In this document: piece by piece, positions 14,035 through 21,553 of the stretch
Numbering within the stretch: the first letter of the stretch is position 1
How the letters are laid out: each line of letters opens with the position of its first letter
From: Oscillospiraceae bacterium
GTDB taxonomy: Bacteria; Bacillota; Clostridia; Oscillospirales; Acutalibacteraceae
NCBI GenBank assembly: GCA_015065645.1
Contig: SVPW01000019.1
Coordinates: 1 to 39,054 of the forward strand
Length of the DNA: 39,054 nt
Direction of reading: 5' to 3'
Translations under genes and position numbers: made by a program
The notes under the pieces: model-generated
What the model was told of the DNA's origin: nothing
Databases searched by the model: none
The model's input: the letters and a program-made list of their open reading frames with translations, nothing else

Positions 14035-14790
14035 ATGCGATTTGTAATTATTACAAAAAAACAAATAACCGCCATTACGGCAACAATGCTTGCTCTTGTG
14101 GCGGCGGTAGTGGGTTCGCTTACTATTTTTGCCGATAACGAACGCAAGCTGCCGATATACTGCGTTGAAACCGATAAAAAGCAGATAGCCATAAGCTTTG
14201 ATGCGGCTTGGGGTAACGATGATACCGAACAACTTATAAATATTCTTGCAGAATATGATGTTCCCGCAACATTTTTTGTGGTTGGGGCATGGGTGGATAA
14301 ATACCCCGAATCGGTAAAACAATTAAGCGATGCAGGTCATCAAATACAGAATCATTCAAATACACATCCGTATATGTCATCATTATCGGCAGAGCAGATT
14401 GTAAACGAACTTGAAAGCTGTAATAAAAAAATTGAAAATGTCACAGGTGTAAAACCCACACTTTTACGCCCGCCTTACGGTGACTACGATAACTGCCTTA
14501 TAGAAACCACTCAGTCGCTTGGTATGAATACGATACAATGGTCGGTTGATTCTCTTGACTGGAAACAGACCGCCACGGCGGAAAGTATTTGTGAGCGTGT
14601 TGTAAGCAAGGTTGAAAACGGCTCGATTGTGCTATTCCACAACGATGCTGACCATACGCCCGAAGCGCTCCCAAATATCCTCAAATGTCTTTTGGATGAG
14701 GGGTACGAGTTTGTATTTATAAATGATTTGATTTTAAAGGATAATTATACAATAGACCATACGGGAAAGCAGTGTAAAATTAAAGAATAA
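14035..14790 (+). CDS. Polysaccharide deacetylase family protein (NodB domain)
   Basis: A 251-residue protein with an N-terminal membrane helix or uncleaved signal (about residues 10-33) and a NodB-type carbohydrate esterase domain. Visible motifs are SFDAAWG (Asp56), HSNTH (His107, His111, metal ligands), RPPYGDY (145-151), a VDSLDW stretch at 171-176 and LFHNDADH near 200-207. The SFDxxWG form of motif 1 is that of PdaB/PdaA-like sporulation and cell-wall deacetylases in Clostridia and Bacilli, which remove N-acetyl groups from peptidoglycan or a related glycan outside the membrane. The start is set by AAGGAGG 7 bases upstream, inside the preceding terminator stem. A short relic of a similar gene is at 15682-15729. 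Confidence 0.9.
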   Translation: MRFVIITKKQITAITATMLALVAAVVGSLTIFADNERKLPIYCVETDKKQIAISFDAAWGNDDTEQLINILAEYDVPATFFVVGAWVDKYPESVKQLSDAGHQIQNHSNTHPYMSSLSAEQIVNELESCNKKIENVTGVKPTLLRPPYGDYDNCLIETTQSLGMNTIQWSVDSLDWKQTATAESICERVVSKVENGSIVLFHNDADHTPEALPNILKCLLDEGYEFVFINDLILKDNYTIDHTGKQCKIKE

Positions 14791-14925
14791 AGAAAAAATA
14801 ATAAAGAAGAAATAATAAAAAATGTGCCGTGCATAGCACGGCGCAATTTTATCGTTTCGCAAAGCGAAACACCATATTTATTCTTTATTCATTATTATTT
14901 ATTATTTATTATTTTTAATAAATAC
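14791..14925. repeat. Hairpin repeat element with A/T-only inverted flanks
   Basis: Two perfect hairpins, GCCGTGC-ATA-GCACGGC (14826-14842) and GTTTCGC-AAA-GCGAAAC (14854-14870, identical to 8444-8460), are enclosed by an A-rich left flank and a T-rich right flank that are roughly inverse of each other (AATAAAGAAAAAATAATAAA against TTTATTATTTATTATTTATT). The layout is that of a small non-autonomous element. Confidence 0.65.
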
Positions 14926-14956
14926 ACACAACCGTCCCCTGTGTTTTATTATTTTA

Positions 14957-14985
14957 TTGATATATACAGCGAAATATGGTATAAT
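14957..14985 (+). promoter_or_regulatory. Sigma-A promoter of the 15026 gene
   Basis: TTGATA (14957-14962) and TATAAT (14980-14985) are 17 bases apart, 40 bases before the ATG at 15026. Confidence 0.82.
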
Positions 14986-15025
14986 TAATCAAACAATAAT
15001 CTCAACTTTGAAAGGCGGTTGTTCT

Positions 15026-15604
15026 ATGAAAAAAAATATAAATTTCATTACTAAATGGAATAAATCAACAAAAATTTTATTTGCAATAATTTTAACATTA
15101 ATTATTGTTTTTACCGCTATTTTCATTCCAACCTATAAGCAATACTCATATTATAAAAATGAAATGGCAATTAAAAATTATAATAATTGGTGTGAAATAT
15201 TAAATATTGCTAATAAAGTATATAATATTCAAAATATTGATGACCTTAAATTGTGTCGTGGATATATAAACGGTATTATATATGCCACTCATTCCGAATT
15301 ATCGCCGTCTTTTCACGGACAACCGACATATACATATTTTTTAACATTAAATTATGACAGTTTTATTGCAGATATTGTTTCAAATAATAACTATGATGAA
15401 GAAAAAAGAAATGAAGCATTTTTACTATTAAAAGAAGTAAGCTTAGAATTGCAGGAATTGTGTGAAAAAATACTTGAAATTTCCGAAAAAGATAAATCTG
15501 CACTTATTGACAGTGATTCTGAAATTTATAAAGAAGCAGAAAAGCTTATACACGATTTTTGTTATGAACAGGGTAAAATAATATATAATTTCAACCATTC
15601 CTAA
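15026..15604 (+). CDS. Membrane-anchored orphan protein, 192 residues
   Basis: I do not recognise this protein. A basic N-terminus is followed by one membrane helix (about residues 16-35) and an extracellular, mostly helical domain rich in Asn, Glu and Tyr, with LKEVSLELQELCEKILEI near 132-149 looking like a coiled-coil segment. RBS AAAGGCGG lies 8 bases before the ATG, and a good promoter is at 14957-14985. A perfect terminator follows. It stands alone between two repeat-marked spots and is very AT-rich, so recent acquisition is possible. Confidence 0.78.
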   Translation: MKKNINFITKWNKSTKILFAIILTLIIVFTAIFIPTYKQYSYYKNEMAIKNYNNWCEILNIANKVYNIQNIDDLKLCRGYINGIIYATHSELSPSFHGQPTYTYFLTLNYDSFIADIVSNNNYDEEKRNEAFLLLKEVSLELQELCEKILEISEKDKSALIDSDSEIYKEAEKLIHDFCYEQGKIIYNFNHS

Positions 15605-15630
15605 ATAATCTTAACAAATTTCATTTTATA

Positions 15631-15666
15631 AAAAAGAGTAACCACGAAACAGTGGTTACTCTTTTT
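15631..15666. terminator. Perfect 15-bp terminator
   Basis: AAAAAGAGTAACCAC (15631-15645) and its exact complement (15652-15666) close on a 6-base loop with A-run and T-run ends, between the orphan gene on the left and the radical SAM gene converging from the right. Confidence 0.9.
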
Positions 15667-15681
15667 GTACATTTAACGTAA

Positions 15682-15729
15682 GGAAATGGCAACACACAAC
15701 AACTAATAGATATTCTTGCCGAATATAAA
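15682..15729 (+). pseudogene. Relic of a NodB-type deacetylase gene
   Basis: These 48 bases translate to GNGNTQQLIDILAEYK, close to GNDDTEQLINILAEYD at residues 60-75 of the intact deacetylase (14212-14259). Reading on, the frame turns into unrelated residues and meets no further motif. It appears to be a fragment of a second deacetylase gene trapped between the terminator and the radical SAM gene. Confidence 0.55.
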
Positions 15730-15751
15730 ATATTGTGTTTTTGTGCCTTTA

Positions 15752-17416
15752 TCATTCAGAAAACAAGCCCTGAATCTCATCAATAGAGTAATATTTTCCC
15801 TCATATCTGTTATAAAGGTTTTTAGATTTACTTTGATCGACTGCAAAAATCCGATTTTCACTATAAAGAATTGCAATTTTTGTGTGTTTACTCACCTCTT
15901 TTGTAAAATACCTCTTTGCTTTTTTATAAAGTAAATCATGGATTTTAAGATTATTGGGAATCTGAACCGATGAAGAACAGCAAAGCAAATCACAAAGAAT
16001 TTTTTCCCGCAATATTACCTTATCGCATTTTGTGCTGAAAAAATTGTATAGTTGCTCTGCGTAGTCACAAAGCCGCATTTTATCGCCGTTTACAGAATTT
16101 CCGAAATCATTAAAAAGGTCAAACGGTGAAATCCCGACCACATCTATCAGATACTCCAGCGTAAACAGGAAACGGCCACTATTATAAAGCCTATCAAGAG
16201 CATCTTCGCAGTTTTTCAGCATTTTTATTTCATCTGCCGAAAGGCATGGAGTTGATGTGACCTCATAAGGCGGTTCCGGGTTAAATGTGCAGGGGTATTC
16301 TGCGCTGTTTTCACGCATCTGTGCGCCGTAAAGAAGCTTTAAAAATCCCATCTGGAGCATGTGAGCTTTAAGCGAATAGCCTATATTAAAGCTATTTTTA
16401 AAGCTTTCGAGGTCTTCCCCCGTGAGTCCTGCAATAAGGTCAATATGTATATGCATATTATTAAAGCTTATAAGCTTTTTAATGTTTTCAATAAGCTTTT
16501 TGGTATCAGTTTTACGGTGAATTTTCCTTAAAACATCTTCATTAAATGATTGCATTCCTATTTCAAGCTGTACTGCACCAATAGGCAAAGAAGATAAAAT
16601 ATCAAGTGTGCTTTCCTTTAAGATATCCCCTGCAATTTCAAAATGGAAACACACATTTTCGGGGATTTGTTTGCCATAGTTTTCCTTAATAAAAAGAAGT
16701 ATCTCATTAGCCCTTTTTTCGTTAGCATTGAATGTGCGGTCAACGAATTTTACAGTTTGACTTCCGGAGCAAGCAAGCCTTATTATATCCCCTTTTACCC
16801 TTTCCAAATCAAAAAAACGAAGGGGTGAGCATCTTCCCGAAAGGCAAAATGCGCAACGGTATGGACAACCTCTTGCGGTTTCAATATAGGCTATTCTTCC
16901 GCCGAGTTTACTAAAAAATTCCTCACTAAAGGGAGAAGGCGGCGTATCATGATATTCCTTTTCGGGAATTGTGATAATTTCACCGTTTTTTCTGTAAGCA
17001 AGGCCTGCAATAAGGCTTAATTCACCGTTTATATTATCAAGAAAATCAGGAAAGCTCCATTCACCCTCACCCGAAAGAACATAATCTATATAATCATATT
17101 TTTCCAAAACATCCTTTGCCCGATATGCAACCTCAGGACCGCCGAGAACGATTTTACAATCACTGTTTTGCCTTATTATACGAGCTACTTCCAAGGTTTT
17201 GGTTATATTCCAAATATAGCAGGAAAAGGCAACAACATCCGCTTTTTGGTTTATAATTTTATTTGCAAATACCTCCGTATCACCGTTAATAGTGCTTTCT
17301 TCTATCAAAATATCATGTGATTTTTTAGAAAACTCACGAACACCTGCCGCTAAGCACCACGGAGAAAGTGAGGCATGCACAAATTTTGAATTAAGACAAG
17401 AAATAACAACCTTCAT
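15752..17416 (-). CDS. B12-binding radical SAM protein (DUF4080-type)
   Basis: A 554-residue protein. Residues 1-125 form a cobalamin-binding-like Rossmann domain (LGGPEVAYRA near 91-100, VLSGEGEWSFPDF near 113-125). The radical SAM core follows with CPYRCAFC giving the cluster cysteines 184, 188 and 191, and GMQSFNEDVLRKIHRKTD as the later SAM-binding strand. The C-terminal 200 residues resemble DUF4080, which accompanies this subgroup. Many members act as B12-dependent methylases or other radical enzymes, but this subgroup has no settled substrate. The expected DxHxxG B12 motif is absent in the N-terminal domain, so cobalamin may be held base-on or not at all. AAAGGT is the RBS. No obvious partner gene is nearby. 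Confidence 0.88.
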   Translation of the reverse strand: MKVVISCLNSKFVHASLSPWCLAAGVREFSKKSHDILIEESTINGDTEVFANKIINQKADVVAFSCYIWNITKTLEVARIIRQNSDCKIVLGGPEVAYRAKDVLEKYDYIDYVLSGEGEWSFPDFLDNINGELSLIAGLAYRKNGEIITIPEKEYHDTPPSPFSEEFFSKLGGRIAYIETARGCPYRCAFCLSGRCSPLRFFDLERVKGDIIRLACSGSQTVKFVDRTFNANEKRANEILLFIKENYGKQIPENVCFHFEIAGDILKESTLDILSSLPIGAVQLEIGMQSFNEDVLRKIHRKTDTKKLIENIKKLISFNNMHIHIDLIAGLTGEDLESFKNSFNIGYSLKAHMLQMGFLKLLYGAQMRENSAEYPCTFNPEPPYEVTSTPCLSADEIKMLKNCEDALDRLYNSGRFLFTLEYLIDVVGISPFDLFNDFGNSVNGDKMRLCDYAEQLYNFFSTKCDKVILREKILCDLLCCSSSVQIPNNLKIHDLLYKKAKRYFTKEVSKHTKIAILYSENRIFAVDQSKSKNLYNRYEGKYYSIDEIQGLFSE

Positions 17417-17530
17417 ATTTTACCTTTCAATGACATCAAAATTTTATACATTAAAATTCTATCACATATTATATATAAAATAAAGCATTTTATTGTTTTC
17501 CTTTATTGCTTTATATTGCCTAAAGGATAT

Positions 17531-17556
17531 AAAAAACGGGCGATCAATGATCGCCC
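17531..17556 (-). terminator. Terminator after the small XRE gene
   Basis: On the minus strand the hairpin GGGCGATC-ATT-GATCGCCC is followed by GTTTTTTATATCC. It is also a member of the short hairpin repeat family seen at 8486 and 8549. Confidence 0.8.
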
Positions 17557-17590
17557 CTACACAACAAAAATCTTTATAATCTATAAATTA

Positions 17591-17830
17591 TTATCTGCTA
17601 AATAAATAATCCAAAGAAACATCTAAAATTTTTGATATTGCATCTATTTCAATATCAGTTACGGCACGCCTGCCGTTTTCTATCCTTGAAATTGAACCAC
17701 GACAGGTATAAACCGCCATAAGCTCCATTTTTTCAGAAAGTTGCTTCTGGCTGTAACCTTTTTTCTCACGTGCTTCTTTAATTCTTTCTCCTATGATATT
17801 TAATTGCTCACCATTAATAATTCTTTTCAT
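17591..17830 (-). CDS. Small XRE-family transcriptional regulator
   Basis: A 79-residue protein that is almost only a Cro/CI-type helix-turn-helix: IGERIKEAREKKGYSQKQLSEKM, then GSISRIENGRRAVTDIEIDAISKILDVSLDYLF. It has an unusual insert MAVYTCRGSI between the first two helices. The divergent neighbour encodes a SLOG-family protein. Between them lie two dyads containing the shared half-site TAGGACA, one next to each start, so this protein probably represses both genes. RBS AGAGATG precedes the ATG. Confidence 0.88.
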   Translation of the reverse strand: MKRIINGEQLNIIGERIKEAREKKGYSQKQLSEKMELMAVYTCRGSISRIENGRRAVTDIEIDAISKILDVSLDYLFSR

Positions 17831-17841
17831 ATTTTCATCTC

Positions 17842-17910
17842 TTTTGTCTTGATTTAGGACAAAAATAGTTTATACTATAATCAAGAAAATTATGTCCTAT
17901 ACATAGGACA
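17842..17910. promoter_or_regulatory. Divergent control region with two TAGGACA dyads
   Basis: TTTTGTC and GACAAAA (17842-17848, 17858-17864) form one dyad; TGTCCTAT-AC-ATAGGACA (17893-17910) forms a second, perfect one. Both contain TAGGACA (17855-17861 and 17904-17910). TATAAT at 17876-17881 or TATACT at 17871-17876 (the latter 16 bases after TTGATT) would serve the rightward gene. The sites are where the XRE product is expected to bind. Confidence 0.7.
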
Positions 17911-17924
17911 AGAGGAGAAAAAAT

Positions 17925-18347
17925 ATGAAAACTGCAGTTTTTATAGGTCATAATGAATGTTATAAACTATCAACCGATAATTTAAACAACGCAATAATTG
18001 ATTGTATAAACAATGGTGTTACCAGATTTTTAAGTGGTGGTCAAGGTAGATTTGACCGCATTAGTGCAAATGCTGTTTTCAAATTAAAAAGAAATTTTCC
18101 AAATATAAAAAATATTTTGGTAATTCCTTATTTATCATTCAATATATTCGAAAAGGATATTTTTGATGAAGTTATTTTTCCGGAAGATTTTGAAAAATAT
18201 CATTTTAAAACAGCAATACCTCAGCGTAATAAATATATGGTAAACAATTCAGATATAGCTATTTGTTATATTGAACACAGTTGGGGCAATGCTGTAAAAA
18301 CTTTTAAATATGCCCAAAAAACCAATATAAAAATAATTAAGCTATAA
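17925..18347 (+). CDS. SLOG-family protein (YpsA/DUF1273-like)
   Basis: A 140-residue single-domain Rossmann-like protein. It shows FIGHNECY at residues 6-13, the glycine-rich FLSGGQGRFDRISANAV loop near 35-51, and the end block with RNKYMVNNSDIAICYIE and WGNAVKTFKYA, the same layout as the YpsA/DUF1273 branch of the SLOG superfamily. SLOG domains bind nucleotides or NAD/ADP-ribose derivatives and occur as sensors or effectors in stress and defence systems. The gene is divergent from a small XRE regulator with operator-like dyads between. The ligand and role are unknown; it may sense a nucleotide signal. AGAGGAG is the RBS. Confidence 0.82.
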   Translation: MKTAVFIGHNECYKLSTDNLNNAIIDCINNGVTRFLSGGQGRFDRISANAVFKLKRNFPNIKNILVIPYLSFNIFEKDIFDEVIFPEDFEKYHFKTAIPQRNKYMVNNSDIAICYIEHSWGNAVKTFKYAQKTNIKIIKL

Positions 18348-18424
18348 CAAAAATATGTTTGATTAACCATACGAACAAGCAATACAAAATTAGATTATAA
18401 ATGTTTTTTGAATTTCAAAATAGA

Positions 18425-18457
18425 CATAAAAAACGGGCAAGCAATGCTCACCCGTTT
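18425..18457 (-). terminator. Terminator after glgB
   Basis: On the minus strand AAACGGGTGAGC...GCTTGCCCGTTTTTTATG forms a stem with one internal mismatch and a T-run, 23 bases past the glgB stop. It belongs to the same hairpin family as 8486-8504. Confidence 0.75.
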
Positions 18458-18479
18458 ATATTGATTTTACTATTTATAT

Positions 18480-20468
18480 TTACCCTATCTTCTTAAAAAC
18501 AGCAGCGGTGCGGGATGGAAGGTAGCAATTAAAGCCTATTCTGCCGTCTTTTTGCAAAGAAGCGGTGTAATGATACTTGGTATCAACCCTATCAAATCCA
18601 CCGAAAGAGGCATCATCTGTAGAAAGAATAACGCTGTATTCCCCCGCCTCCTTAACAGGCACAAAATAACCCTCAAATGACTGTGTGGGGTTAAAGTTAA
18701 AGGCGAAAATATCCTTACCCTTTACATAAATCATAATTTTATCGGCACTGTGAATCCATGTGCTTTCTGCCTTTTTGCTCATAAGGCGATCCTTTTTAAG
18801 CAAGGATATCATAGCCTTTTCAAAATCACGAAGCTGACCGTAACGAAGATTTGGGTCATCTGCAAGACTCCACTGACGGCGGCAGTAATGATAGCTCCAA
18901 CCATTGCCCTCACGGGGAAAATCTATCCATTCGGGATGACCGAATTCATTACCCATAAAATTAAGATGCCCTTCCCCTGCAAGGGTTGAGGTTACAAGGC
19001 GAATCATTTTATGAAGAGCAACTCCCCTATCTATCACCATACTGCCTGAATTTTTGTTCATTGCAGTATACATCTCAGCATCACAAAGGCGGAACATTAT
19101 AGTTTTATCGCCAACAAGTGCCTGGTCATGAGATTCACAATAGCCTATGTTTTTCTCTTTAGGTCGGCGGCTGTTAAGCTCATACCAAAGAGTGTTCATA
19201 TCCCAATTTTCATCGCTGTATTCCTTGATAAGCTTTATCCAAAGGTCAGGCACACCCATAGAAAGACGGTAATCAAAGCCTATACCGCCATCCTCAATTT
19301 TAAGGCACATTCCCGGCATTCCCGACATATCCTCTGCAATGGTTAATGCCTTTGGATTAATTTTATGTATAAGCTCATTGGCAAGCTGTAAATATGTAAC
19401 AGCCTCAATATCGGTATTAGGAGAAAAATACATTCCGTAATTACAAAAAGCACTACCCAAGCCGTGATCGTGATAAAGCATAGAGGTAACACCATCAAAA
19501 CGGAAGCCATCAAAATGGAATACCTCCATCCAAAATTTAAGGTTTGAAAGCAGAAAATGCAAAACCTCATTTTTACCGTAATTAAACAGCTTGGTATCCC
19601 ATGCGCTATGATGCCCCCTACTGCCTTCGTGGAAAAACTGATATGATGTTCCATCAAACTCATTAAGGCCCTCATTGGTATTCTTAACAGCGTGCGAATG
19701 AACCACATCAAGCAAAACGGTTATACCCATTTTGTGGGCGGTATTAATAAGCTCTTTAAGCTCACTTGCCTTACCATAACGGGAGGAAGCCGCAAAAAAG
19801 TTAGAAACCTGATAACCGAAAGAGCCGTAATAAGGATGCTCCATTATAGCCATAATTTGTATGGTATTATAACCGAGTGATTTAATTTTAGGAAGAATAT
19901 TTTTTGTGAAAGCAGAATACGAGCCTACAGAATAATCCTCCTGAGCCATACCGATATGACATTCATATATATAAGGGGTTTTAGCTGTTTTAAAGGAGAA
20001 ATCGGTCCAAACAAAGCCATCATTTGTAACATCATCAACCTCAGCACACCAAAGATGTGTTGTTTCATCCTGAACAACACGGGTGGCATAGGTTGGTATA
20101 CGGCGAAGGGTTTTACCATTATGAATAACCACAGCCTGCACCTTTTGCCCTAAAGCAAGTGCATCATCCCCCAAAAGCTCCACCTCAAAAATCCCACCGG
20201 GTATACGCTTCATAGGGCAGGCATAAATATCCCAATTATTAAATTCACCCGTAAAATACATCCGGTCAGCACCCGGTGCCCATTCACGGTAAACCCAACC
20301 GTTTTGAGTTTTATGTATACCGAAATAATGATGACCGTTAGCAAAATCGGTTATGGAGCAGTCCCCCAAAAGCTCCTTACGCTTTTTGTGGTAGCTTTCC
20401 ATTCTTAAATTAATATCGGCTTCATAATCGGATAAATACGGATCAATTTTTATGATTTTGTAACTCAT
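18480..20468 (-). CDS. glgB: 1,4-alpha-glucan branching enzyme, eukaryote-like GH13_8 type
   Basis: A 662-residue glycogen branching enzyme, which cuts alpha-1,4 chains and rejoins them through alpha-1,6 links. It has an N-terminal CBM48-like domain (VYREWAPGADRMYFTGEFNNW, 59-79) and a GH13 barrel: DVVHSH (254-259), GFRFDGVTSMLYHDHG with nucleophile Asp325, IAEDMSG with acid/base Glu379, and ESHDQALVGDKT with Asp448. The GFRFDGVTSM...HDHG and SHDQALVGDKT forms are those of plant, fungal and animal branching enzymes and of a subset of Clostridia, not the E. coli form. RBS AGGAGG sets the start at 20468; an earlier ATG would add 14 residues. No other glycogen genes are adjacent, but malQ and a sugar importer lie 10 kb away. 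Confidence 0.94.
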   Translation of the reverse strand: MSYKIIKIDPYLSDYEADINLRMESYHKKRKELLGDCSITDFANGHHYFGIHKTQNGWVYREWAPGADRMYFTGEFNNWDIYACPMKRIPGGIFEVELLGDDALALGQKVQAVVIHNGKTLRRIPTYATRVVQDETTHLWCAEVDDVTNDGFVWTDFSFKTAKTPYIYECHIGMAQEDYSVGSYSAFTKNILPKIKSLGYNTIQIMAIMEHPYYGSFGYQVSNFFAASSRYGKASELKELINTAHKMGITVLLDVVHSHAVKNTNEGLNEFDGTSYQFFHEGSRGHHSAWDTKLFNYGKNEVLHFLLSNLKFWMEVFHFDGFRFDGVTSMLYHDHGLGSAFCNYGMYFSPNTDIEAVTYLQLANELIHKINPKALTIAEDMSGMPGMCLKIEDGGIGFDYRLSMGVPDLWIKLIKEYSDENWDMNTLWYELNSRRPKEKNIGYCESHDQALVGDKTIMFRLCDAEMYTAMNKNSGSMVIDRGVALHKMIRLVTSTLAGEGHLNFMGNEFGHPEWIDFPREGNGWSYHYCRRQWSLADDPNLRYGQLRDFEKAMISLLKKDRLMSKKAESTWIHSADKIMIYVKGKDIFAFNFNPTQSFEGYFVPVKEAGEYSVILSTDDASFGGFDRVDTKYHYTASLQKDGRIGFNCYLPSRTAAVFKKIG

Positions 20469-20554
20469 AGTTTCCCTCCTAATGCTAAATAAGATACCTT
20501 TATTTTTCATTATACCAAATCCAAAAGAATTTGTACACTATAATTTAATATGTG

Positions 20555-20584
20555 AAAAACGGCAGATTACCCCCTGCCGTTTTT
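20555..20584 (-). terminator. Terminator after the DegV gene
   Basis: An 11-bp perfect stem (20555-20565 with 20574-20584) with A- and T-run ends sits 12 bases past the degV stop and before the glgB promoter (a minus-strand TATAAT at 20509-20514). Confidence 0.87.
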
Positions 20585-20596
20585 ACTGATTATATA

Positions 20597-21448
20597 TTAT
20601 TTTATTTTTGAAATACTTATACCCAAAGCATCAGGCCCCACATGGCAGGAAATGCTTATTGGCAATGGGTCAAGCCCGATTTCAATACCGCCAAAATATT
20701 CGCCAACCGTTTTTTGCCACTGTTTTCCAAACTCCTCACGACCCGAATATGCCGCACGGATAACGATTTTTTCACCACATAAATTTTCAGCTTTATATGT
20801 ATCAACAGCCTCAAGCATTGCAGTCATTGCCGCTGCCATTCCCCTTACCTTTTTATAAGCATCAAGCTTACCGCCATGAATACGAAGCACGGGTTTTATA
20901 CCAAGCAGACTGCCTATAGCCGCACCCGATGGTGTTATCCTACCGCTTTTTTTAAGATATTCAAGTGTGTTTACCGCAACATAAATATCGGTAAGCTCAG
21001 CGGTGGAATTAAGATACTCAACCGTGCTTTCGGCATCCATGCCTTCATCAAGGCATTTTAAGGCATCCTCAACAGCATCACGCAGATTAAGAGAAATACG
21101 CTTATTATCAACCACAAGTACCCTACCATCAAAATCCTCTGCCAAAACCTGAGCCGTATCACAAGAACTGCTCAGTGCCGAAGACATAGGAATATAAATA
21201 ACCTTTTCTGCCGTTTTTAAGGCGTTTTCAAAGGCTGATATAACATCCGCAGGAGAAGGCTGTGAGGTTTTAACATCAGCTCCCTGTGCCATTTTTTTAA
21301 AAAACTGTTCATAAGAAAGCTCGCCGAACTCAAAATATTCCTTATCATCCACCAAAAAAGGCATTAAAACAAGAATTATACCCTTTTGTTCAGCCTCCTT
21401 AGGAGATATTCCGCAATTAGTATCGGTCATTACGACAAACTTTTTCAT
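20597..21448 (-). CDS. DegV family fatty-acid-binding protein
   Basis: A 283-residue protein of the DegV family. Typical parts are VVMTDTNCGIS at the start, VKTSQPSPADV near 59-69, IPMSSALSSSCDTA near 96-109 (serine-rich lipid-headgroup pocket), LKKSGRITPSGAAIGSLLGIKPVL in the second domain and CHVGPDALGI at the end. DegV/FakB proteins bind a fatty acid and present it to the kinase FakA for phosphorylation, feeding exogenous fatty acids to lipid synthesis. No fakA is nearby. RBS AAGGAG lies 7 bases before the ATG. Length is normal. Confidence 0.93.
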   Translation of the reverse strand: MKKFVVMTDTNCGISPKEAEQKGIILVLMPFLVDDKEYFEFGELSYEQFFKKMAQGADVKTSQPSPADVISAFENALKTAEKVIYIPMSSALSSSCDTAQVLAEDFDGRVLVVDNKRISLNLRDAVEDALKCLDEGMDAESTVEYLNSTAELTDIYVAVNTLEYLKKSGRITPSGAAIGSLLGIKPVLRIHGGKLDAYKKVRGMAAAMTAMLEAVDTYKAENLCGEKIVIRAAYSGREEFGKQWQKTVGEYFGGIEIGLDPLPISISCHVGPDALGISISKIK

Positions 21449-21553
21449 AAAAAACTCCTTTTTAACAATGGTTTTTTGATATAATTATAGCAGAGCATAT
21501 ATACAATGTCAAACACGGTTTTGCTTGACAATTTTTTTATGAATTATTATACT

